Origin: Thermoleophilia bacterium
Lineage (GTDB): Bacteria > Actinomycetota > Thermoleophilia > Gaiellales > Gaiellaceae
Assembly (NCBI GenBank): GCA_025928515.1
Contig: JAICJI010000010.1
Span: forward strand, 1 to 54,921
Length of the DNA: 54,921 nucleotides
Direction of reading: 5' to 3'
Every line of letters begins with the position of its first letter. The stretch's first letter is position 1. The position numbers were made by a program, and so were the translations under genes. The notes beneath the pieces are model-generated. The model did no database searches, was not told the origin of the DNA, and was given only the letters and a program-made list of their open reading frames with translations. Of this stretch, positions 49,284 through 54,921 are shown piece after piece.

Positions 49284-50581
49284 CGGACTTCCGCGAGGAC
49301 GGCGCGGCCGCGCTCGAGTGGGCGGCGCGGTACCTCGAGCGGTTGCCGGAGCTGCCCGTGCTCGCCCAGGTGAAGCCCGGCGAGCTGACCGCGCAGCTGC
49401 CCGAGTCGGCGCCTGAGGAGCCGGAGACGTTCGCCGATGTGCTCCACGATCTCGAGGAGTTGCTCCTGCCGGCGCTCACGAACTGGCAGAGCCCGCGGTT
49501 CTTCTCCTACTTCGCCGTCACGTCGTCGGAGCCGGCGATCCTCGCGGAGCTGCTCGCCGCGACACTGAACCAGGTGGCGATCGCCTGGCGTGCCTCGCCT
49601 GCTTCGACGGAGCTCGAGCTCGTCGTCGCCGACTGGGTGCGGCAGCTGCTCGGCCTGCCGGACGGCTGGCACGGCCACATCGAGGACACGGCCTCCACCT
49701 CGACGCTCGCTGCTCTGATCGTCGCCCGCCATGTCACCGGCCGCAACGTCGTCGTCTGCTCCGAGCATGCGCACTCTTCCGTCGAGAAGGACGCGCGCAT
49801 GCTCGGGATGGAGCTGCGCAAGGTGCCGGTGGACGACGAGCTGCGGATGCGCGTCGACGGCTACGACCTCGACGACGTAGCTGCGGTTGTGGCGACGGTC
49901 GGCACGACCTCCTTCGCCTCGGTCGATCCGGTGCGCGAGCTCGCCGAGCGCGCACGGGCCGCCGGTGCTTGGGTCCACGTCGACGCGGCGTACGCGGGCT
50001 CTTCGTGGATCTGCGAGGAGGAGCGCTGGTCGGCGGACGGTGTCGCGCTCGCCGACAGCCTGACCGTCAATCCGCACAAATGGCTGCTCGTGCCGATGGA
50101 CTGCTCCCTCGTCTGGACGGCCCGCCCGGACGAGTGGCGCGAGGCGTTCTCGCTCGTTCCCGAGTATCTGCGGACGTCGGACGACGCGTACGCGCTCTCG
50201 GAGTACGGCCCGGCGCTCGGGCGGCGCTTCCGCTCGTTGAAGCTGTGGGCGGTGTTGCGCTGCTACGGGGCGCAGCGGCTGCGCGCGATCGTCCGCGAGC
50301 ACATCCGCCTCGCCGACCTCTTCGCCGGCTGGGTCGAGGAGAGCCTGGGCTGGGAGCTCGTTGCGCCGCAGCGTTTCTCCCTCGTCTGCTTCCGGCGGGT
50401 CGGCACGGACGAAGACAACGAGCGGCTGCTCGAGCGGGCGAACGCCTCGGGTGAGATCTTCATCACGCACACGAAGCTCGACGGGCGCTACGTCCTGCGG
50501 CTCGCGGTCGGGAACGCGCGCACGACTGAGGCCGACGTCAGGCGAGCATGGGATGTGCTCAACAAGGAGGCAGAACGATGA
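49280..50581 (+). CDS. PLP-dependent group II decarboxylase (aromatic amino acid decarboxylase-like)
   Basis: 433 residues. Schiff-base Lys267 in TVNPHKWLL, Asp235 in HVDAAYAGSS (binds the pyridine N), and His163 in SEHAHSSVEKDA stacking on PLP. NWQSPRFFSYFAVTSSEPAI near 70 is typical of aromatic-L-amino-acid/tyrosine decarboxylases, and the C-terminus is complete (RLAVGNARTTEADVRRAWDVL). Substrate could be Trp, Tyr, Phe or DOPA; not decidable here. GTG overlaps the polX stop, an ATGA overlap joins it to the YbjQ-like gene. Confidence 0.93.
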   Translation: MTDFREDGAAALEWAARYLERLPELPVLAQVKPGELTAQLPESAPEEPETFADVLHDLEELLLPALTNWQSPRFFSYFAVTSSEPAILAELLAATLNQVAIAWRASPASTELELVVADWVRQLLGLPDGWHGHIEDTASTSTLAALIVARHVTGRNVVVCSEHAHSSVEKDARMLGMELRKVPVDDELRMRVDGYDLDDVAAVVATVGTTSFASVDPVRELAERARAAGAWVHVDAAYAGSSWICEEERWSADGVALADSLTVNPHKWLLVPMDCSLVWTARPDEWREAFSLVPEYLRTSDDAYALSEYGPALGRRFRSLKLWAVLRCYGAQRLRAIVREHIRLADLFAGWVEESLGWELVAPQRFSLVCFRRVGTDEDNERLLERANASGEIFITHTKLDGRYVLRLAVGNARTTEADVRRAWDVLNKEAER

Positions 50582-50898
50582 TCGTCACGACGATGAACGA
50601 CATCCCCGGCTACGAGGTCGACGAGGTGTTCGGTGAGGTGATGGGGCTGACGGTCCGCTCGCGCAACATCGGCTCGCAGATCGGCGCCGGTCTCAAGTCG
50701 ATCGTCGGCGGTGAGCTGAAGGGCATGACCAAGGCGCTCACCGACAGCCGCCAGCAGGTGATGGAGCGGATGATCGAGGAGGCGAGCGCGAAGGGCGCGA
50801 ACGCGATCATCGCCATGCGCTTCGACACGTCCGAGCTCGGCACCGGCTGGACGGAGATCTGCGCCTACGGCACCGCCGTGCGCGCGCACAAGGTCTAG
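50578..50898 (+). CDS. YbjQ-family (UPF0145) putative heavy-metal-binding protein
   Basis: 106 residues forming the pentameric YbjQ fold. Conserved pattern: TTMNDIPGYEVDEVFGEVMGLTVRSRNIG, GGELKGMTKALTDSRQQVMERM, and ANAIIAMRFDTSELG near the end. The annotation as heavy-metal-binding is by fold only; the role is not known. The ATG overlaps the decarboxylase stop (ATGA) and AAGGAGG lies some ten bases upstream. The stop abuts that of convergent otsB with no terminator between. Confidence 0.92.
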   Translation: MIVTTMNDIPGYEVDEVFGEVMGLTVRSRNIGSQIGAGLKSIVGGELKGMTKALTDSRQQVMERMIEEASAKGANAIIAMRFDTSELGTGWTEICAYGTAVRAHKV

Positions 50899-51615
50899 CT
50901 ACAGCTTTCGCAGCAGCGCGAGGAACTCGCCCGTCGACTCGACGCGGATGTCGGCGGCGTCGAGCAGCGTGCTCGGTGTCTCGGCCGACGCGACCGCCAC
51001 CCGCACGGCGACCTCGAGCCCGTCGAGGGCGGCAAAGGAGTCGAGGTCGGTCGTGTCGTCCCCGGCGGCGAGGGCACGCCGCAACCCGCGCTCGTTGAGG
51101 AGGAGACGCACTGCCGTTCCCTTGTTCGTGCGAATCGGCGGCAACACCTCGAGCACCTTGCGCCCGTAGCGAGCCGTGAGGCCGGTGCACGCCGCCTCTT
51201 CCGCGATCGCATCGAGCTCGCGGAGAGCTTCGTCCTCGTCGGGTCGGTTGCGGAAATGAAACGTGACGGCGAGACCCTTGACCTCGACGTCCTGTCGCGG
51301 CCAGGCAGCGTTGCTCGCAAACGCGGCGAGCACGGGGCGCCAGCGCTCGGCCTGCGGCTCGAGCTCGAGCCCATGCGAGCCGACGTAGACGACGCCGTCC
51401 ACTCCGAGGCGCGTACGCACGTCGGCGCTGGTGCGGCCGCTCACGACCGCGACGAGCGCGTACCGCCCGACGAGCCGCTCGAGCTCGGCCCGCGCCGCCG
51501 GCGGTGCAACCGCATCCTCCGGCCGTTTGACGATCGGCGAGAGAACGCCGTCGAAGTCGAGGAACAGCCCTGCGTTGGCCGGATCTGCGGCTAGTTGCCG
51601 TAGGAGGTCGTCCAC
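50899..51615 (-). CDS. otsB: Trehalose-6-phosphate phosphatase
   Basis: 238 residues of the HAD superfamily. Motif I LFLDFDGVLSP with nucleophile Asp20 and Asp22, motif II VVSGRTSADVR, motif III Lys region in GRKVLEVLPPIRTNKG, motif IV AAGDDTTDLDSF. VGSHGLELEP is specific for trehalose phosphatases. Completes trehalose synthesis with OtsA at 20172-21629, 29 kb away. GTG start; TAGCGT lies nine bases upstream on its strand. Confidence 0.94.
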   Translation of the reverse strand: MDDLLRQLAADPANAGLFLDFDGVLSPIVKRPEDAVAPPAARAELERLVGRYALVAVVSGRTSADVRTRLGVDGVVYVGSHGLELEPQAERWRPVLAAFASNAAWPRQDVEVKGLAVTFHFRNRPDEDEALRELDAIAEEAACTGLTARYGRKVLEVLPPIRTNKGTAVRLLLNERGLRRALAAGDDTTDLDSFAALDGLEVAVRVAVASAETPSTLLDAADIRVESTGEFLALLRKL

Positions 51616-51643
51616 GAGGTGCCTACGCTACTTCGCCCGCGGG

Positions 51644-51649
51644 CATAAT
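51644..51649 (+). promoter_or_regulatory. Leaderless-type -10 (CATAAT) before the 51656 gene
   Basis: CATAAT is followed by six bases and the GTG at 51656, with no ribosome binding site. Only 40 bases separate this start from the divergent otsB start. Confidence 0.45.
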
Positions 51650-51655
51650 CCGGTC

Positions 51656-52054
51656 GTGCCGGATCTCGACGAGCTCTGGATCCCTCTGGTCGACGAACCG
51701 ATCGGCGGCATCGTCGACCGCATCGTGCGCGACGACCCGAAGCTCGCTGCGCAGATCGAGACGCCGCACCGGATCCTCGCGTTCAGGACGTTCGCCTACA
51801 TCCGCACCGGGATCGTGCTCGGGCAGCTCCTCTTCGACCACGACCTGCCCGACTGGGACGGCTCCGAGAGCTGGGTCGAGGCGCTGCTCCGCGACCCCGC
51901 GCACCGCGCCGCGATCGAGCGCGAGGTGCGGGCGGTCGCGGACGAGATCGCCGCCGATCCGCAGTACGCCGACGACGAGCCGCTCGCGCCGGACGAGGGC
52001 GCGCGCGATCGCTTCCGCGCGTTCGCGCGCGAGCACCTCGGTCGCAGCGGCTGA
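51656..52054 (+). CDS. Hypothetical protein
   Basis: 132 residues from GTG 51656; no family recognised. It is a soluble, acidic, mainly helical sequence with DLDELWIPLVDEPIGGIVD at the start, a conserved-looking middle (PHRILAFRTFAYIRTG) and an acidic C-terminal helix region (DEPLAPDEGARDRFRAFAREH). Starts with CATAAT six bases upstream. Divergent from otsB and convergent with the following membrane protein gene. An upstream in-frame start would overlap otsB and is not supported by composition. Confidence 0.7.
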   Translation: MPDLDELWIPLVDEPIGGIVDRIVRDDPKLAAQIETPHRILAFRTFAYIRTGIVLGQLLFDHDLPDWDGSESWVEALLRDPAHRAAIEREVRAVADEIAADPQYADDEPLAPDEGARDRFRAFAREHLGRSG

Positions 52055-52064
52055 GCGCGCGCGG

Positions 52065-52538
52065 TTAGCTCTTGCTGCCGTTCCCCTGGTAGACGAATCC
52101 GTTCCCGCCGCCGAACAGCTTGCGGCCGAGCACGCGTCGCAGGAACGGCCCGGTGACCGGGTTGAGGAGGAGGCCGACCGCAATGCCGACCACCAGGAGC
52201 AGCCCGTTCTTCGCCGCGCGCCCGGCCTGGGGTGCGCCGTGCTTCACGTCCGAGACGCGGCCGGCGGCATTCCGGAGCTCGCCGATCGCATGCCGGATCT
52301 CGTCCTGCAGATCCTTGTCGGCTACGAGTTGGGTTGCGGCGTCGGAGACCTTACGGCGTGAAGCGAGCTCGTCGTAGACCGCCCGGGCAGAGCTGTAGGC
52401 GCTGCGGACGTTGTCGCGTAGCTCCTTGTCGCGGAGCGCGCGCTCGACGTACGGCCGGGCGCTCGCGGCAGCGTCGGCGACCTTGTCCTTCGTATTGATC
52501 ATCTGTGACCAATCCTTTCCCTCGATGTTGATGCGCAT
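52065..52538 (-). CDS. Hypothetical helical protein with one membrane segment
   Basis: 157 residues. Residues 15-95 are charged helices rich in Ala, Asp, Lys and Arg (YtxH-like pattern), one membrane segment at about 112-128 (GLLLVVGIAVGLLLNP), then a basic Gly-rich tail (RRVLGRKLFGGGNGF). No family called with certainty. It starts ten bases after the lon stop on the same strand; AAAGGG at the lon end may serve as its ribosome binding site, so it is probably co-transcribed with lon. ATG 52502 (MINTKDKV) is an alternative start. Confidence 0.72.
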   Translation of the reverse strand: MRINIEGKDWSQMINTKDKVADAAASARPYVERALRDKELRDNVRSAYSSARAVYDELASRRKVSDAATQLVADKDLQDEIRHAIGELRNAAGRVSDVKHGAPQAGRAAKNGLLLVVGIAVGLLLNPVTGPFLRRVLGRKLFGGGNGFVYQGNGSKS

Positions 52539-52547
52539 AGTGGGGTC

Positions 52548-54921
52548 CTACCCTTTCGTAGCTGCGGCTTGCAAGCGACCGTTTGCCCGGCCGCCGTTCG
52601 AGTTGAACGCGGCGGCGAAGACCTCGTCGATCGAGTCGACGAGGACGAAATGCAGCTCGGCGCGCGTCTCGGTTGGGAGGTCTTCGAGGTCGTGCTCGTT
52701 CTCGCGCGGCAGGATCACGCGGCCGAGGCCCGCCCGCTGGGCGGCGAGCACCTTGTCGCGGACGCCACCGATCGGCAGCACCTGGCCGGTCAGCGTGATC
52801 TCGCCGGTCATCGCGACGTCGTCCGCGACGGGCGTCTCCCGCACGAGCGAGGCGATCGCCGTCGCCATTGCGATCCCGGCCGACGGGCCGTCCTTCGGGA
52901 CGGCGCCTGCGGGCACGTGCACGTGGACGTCGTGGCGCGAGAACCAGCGCTCGTCGAGGTCGAGCTCCTCGGTGTGGGAACGGACCCAGGACAGCGCAGC
53001 CTGCGCCGACTCCTGCATCACCTCGCCGAGCTGGCCGGTGACCGTGAGCTTGCCACGGCCCGGGTACGCCTGTGCCTCGATGTAGAGGACGTCACCGCCG
53101 ACGGGCGTGTACGCGAGGCCGGTCGCGACGCCCGGATCTGCTGTGCGCCGGCGCGTCTCGCCCGAGAAGCGCCGCGGCCCGAGCCACTCCCGCACCAGCT
53201 TCTCGGTGACGCGGATCGGCTCCTCGTTCCCTCGCGCAACCTGAACTGCGGCCTTGCGGCAGAGGTCGCCGATGCGCCGCTCCAGCCCGCGCACGCCGGC
53301 CTCGCGCGTGTACTCGCGGGCGAGCAGCCGCAGAACAGGCTCGCCGATCTCGATCTGCCTGGCTTCGAGCCCGTGCTCGGCAACCTGTCGCGGCACGAGG
53401 TAGCGCTCGGCGATGCCGAGCTTCTCCTCTTCGGTGTAGCCCGAGAGCTGGATCACGTCCATGCGGTCGAGCAGCGCCGGCGGGATCGTGTCGACAGTGT
53501 TCGCCGTACAGATGAAGAGCGTCTTCGAGAGGTCGAACGGCAGGTCGAGGTAGTGGTCGCGGAAGGTGGAGTTCTGCGCCGGATCGAGCACCTCGAGCAT
53601 CGCGCTCGCCGGATCGCCCCGCACGTCGGCGCCCATCTTCTCGATCTCGTCGATCAGCACGACCGGGTTCATCGACTCGGCGTCGCGCAGGGCGCGCATG
53701 ATCGAGCCCGGCATGGCGCCGATGTACGTGCGCCGGTGGCCGCGGATCTCCGCCTCGTCGCGGACGCCGCCGACCGACAGGCGCGCGAACTTCCTCCCGA
53801 GCGTGCGGGCGATCGACTGCCCGAGTGACGTCTTGCCGACGCCCGGCGGCCCGACGAAACAGAGGATCTGGCCCGCGGGATCCTGCTTGAGCTTCGAGAT
53901 GGCGAGGTGCTCGACGATCCGCTCCTTGACCTTGTCGAGGTCGTAGTGGTCCTCGTCCAGGATCTGCCTGGCGTGGTCGAGGTCGAGGTGGTCGGGTGTG
54001 GTGACGCCCCACGGCAGAGTCGCGAGCCAGTCGAGGTAGGTGCGGATGACGCCGTATTCTGCCGCCGCCGCGGGAAGCCGCCCGAGCCGCGCGAGCTCAC
54101 GGTCGGCCGCCTTCCGCACCCCGTCCGGCAGCTCGAGCGCGTCGAGCCGCTCGCGCAGCTCGTTCACGTCGGCGTGCTCGGGGTCGCCCTCGCCGAGCTC
54201 CTCCTGGATCGCCTTCAGCTGCTGGCGGAGGAAGAACTCGCGCTGGCCTTTCTCGAGCTCCGACTGCACTTGCGACTGGATCTTCGTGCCGAGCTCGAAG
54301 ACCTCGAGCTCGCGGTTGAGGATCTTCGAGACCTCGCGCAGGCGTTGCTCGGTGTCGGCGAGCTCGAGGATCCGCTGCTTCTCTTCGGTCTTGAGGCGGA
54401 GCGTGGAGGCCACGAGGTTGCAGAGGCCGCTCGCGTCGTCGACGTTCGCGGCGGCGATCTGGAGCTCCTCGGGCAAATACGGCGCGAGCCCGATGATGCG
54501 CCCGAAGAGGCCTTGCGCGTTGCGGAGCAGCGCCTCGAGCTCGGGGCTCTCTTCTGCTTCGTCCGGGACGGACGCGAAGCGCGCGACGAGGTACGGGTCG
54601 TCGGTCGCCGGCTCGTCGAGGCGGATCCGGCGCAGGCCCTGGACGAGGATCCGCAGCGTCCCGTCGGGGACGCGGATCATCTTGTGCACGATCGCCGCCG
54701 TCCCGATCTCGTACAGGTCGTCCCAGCCCGGCTCCTCGACGTCCGCGTCGCGCACGGTGACGAGCGCGAGCAGGCGCTCGCCGCCCACCACGTCGTCGAC
54801 GAGAGCGATCGAGCGTTCCTGCCCGATGGCGAGCGGCGTCATCGAGTCGGGGAGGACGACCGTCTCCTTGAGCGGCAGCACCGGCAGCTCGGCCGGGATC
54901 TCGTCGACCTGGGCTGGCTGC
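52548..54921 (-). CDS. lon: ATP-dependent protease Lon (partial, 5' end cut by window edge)
   Basis: 791 residues visible. LON N-domain begins at the edge (ELPVLPLKETVVLPD); Walker A GPPGVGKTSLGQ and Walker B PVVLIDEIEKMG; the proteolytic domain has the catalytic Ser in KDGPSAGIAMATA and Lys in GGVRDKVLAAQRAG. The frame is open to the window end (QPAQVDEIPAELPVLPL), so the true start is probably outside; the GTG at 54881 lies inside the conserved beginning. Degrades misfolded and regulatory proteins. C-terminus is Ala/Asn-rich and short. Confidence 0.97.
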   Translation of the reverse strand, partial: QPAQVDEIPAELPVLPLKETVVLPDSMTPLAIGQERSIALVDDVVGGERLLALVTVRDADVEEPGWDDLYEIGTAAIVHKMIRVPDGTLRILVQGLRRIRLDEPATDDPYLVARFASVPDEAEESPELEALLRNAQGLFGRIIGLAPYLPEELQIAAANVDDASGLCNLVASTLRLKTEEKQRILELADTEQRLREVSKILNRELEVFELGTKIQSQVQSELEKGQREFFLRQQLKAIQEELGEGDPEHADVNELRERLDALELPDGVRKAADRELARLGRLPAAAAEYGVIRTYLDWLATLPWGVTTPDHLDLDHARQILDEDHYDLDKVKERIVEHLAISKLKQDPAGQILCFVGPPGVGKTSLGQSIARTLGRKFARLSVGGVRDEAEIRGHRRTYIGAMPGSIMRALRDAESMNPVVLIDEIEKMGADVRGDPASAMLEVLDPAQNSTFRDHYLDLPFDLSKTLFICTANTVDTIPPALLDRMDVIQLSGYTEEEKLGIAERYLVPRQVAEHGLEARQIEIGEPVLRLLAREYTREAGVRGLERRIGDLCRKAAVQVARGNEEPIRVTEKLVREWLGPRRFSGETRRRTADPGVATGLAYTPVGGDVLYIEAQAYPGRGKLTVTGQLGEVMQESAQAALSWVRSHTEELDLDERWFSRHDVHVHVPAGAVPKDGPSAGIAMATAIASLVRETPVADDVAMTGEITLTGQVLPIGGVRDKVLAAQRAGLGRVILPRENEHDLEDLPTETRAELHFVLVDSIDEVFAAAFNSNGGRANGRLQAAATKG

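Overview
The window is the replication-origin region of a high-GC Gram-positive-type chromosome. The leftward block dnaA-dnaN-recF-dciA-gyrB and the rightward block rpmH-rnpA-yidD-yidC-jag-rsmG-parA-parB diverge from oriC, a typical actinobacterial order. TTGTCCACA-type DnaA boxes, a visibly very high GC content, GTG/TTG starts and many genes lacking a Shine-Dalgarno sequence fit Actinomycetota. The mix of CcmABC with a HemX/CcsA protein and an AzgA-like purine permease suggests a deep class such as Thermoleophilia; that placement is inference only.

Layout: 1-5.7 kb gyrB (partial), dciA, recF, dnaN, dnaA; 5.65-5.93 kb oriC; 5.9-10.5 kb ribosome/RNase P/membrane insertion and ParAB, ending in a tRNA-Ile that overlaps the parB stop codon; 10.5-16.4 kb a bifunctional-nuclease family protein, CPBP protease, DUF2203, MscS channel, class A PBP and a Ser/Thr kinase; 16.4-23.4 kb molybdopterin genes (moeA, moaC, mogA) interleaved with an M28 membrane peptidase, an RsbW-like ATPase and trehalose-6-P synthase, then a UbiA prenyltransferase; 24.1-31.2 kb a continuous operon for cytochrome c heme export (ccmABCD), HemX and heme synthesis (hemA, hemC, hemD), then a SAM hydrolase and a methyltransferase; 31.2-38.1 kb purine permease, tRNA-Phe, arginase, RarA, methyltransferase, M20 peptidase, DUF1385; 38.1-44.1 kb a frameshifted secreted protein, NDH-2, an ECF42-type sigma factor with a frameshifted DGPF/YCII partner, and an MrfA-type helicase; 44.1-46.6 kb a TPP riboswitch driving thiD-thiM-thiL; 46.5-54.9 kb thioredoxin, polyprenol-phosphate mannose synthase, PolX, a PLP decarboxylase, trehalose phosphatase and Lon (partial).

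The most interesting signals are regulatory. At least a dozen genes have a -10-like hexamer (TANNNT or close) only 6-9 bases before the start codon and no ribosome binding site, which is the signature of leaderless mRNAs. Several divergent gene pairs have 20-40 bases between their start codons, with the two -10 elements overlapping or mirrored. Intrinsic-terminator hairpins with T-tracts sit in the leaders of gyrB and rpmH and between tRNA-Phe and the purine permease. Two genes (recF, mogA) appear to use CTG starts, and two genes are broken by single frameshifts. No CRISPR array, insertion sequence or prophage was seen; I found no clear candidate for a wholly new system.
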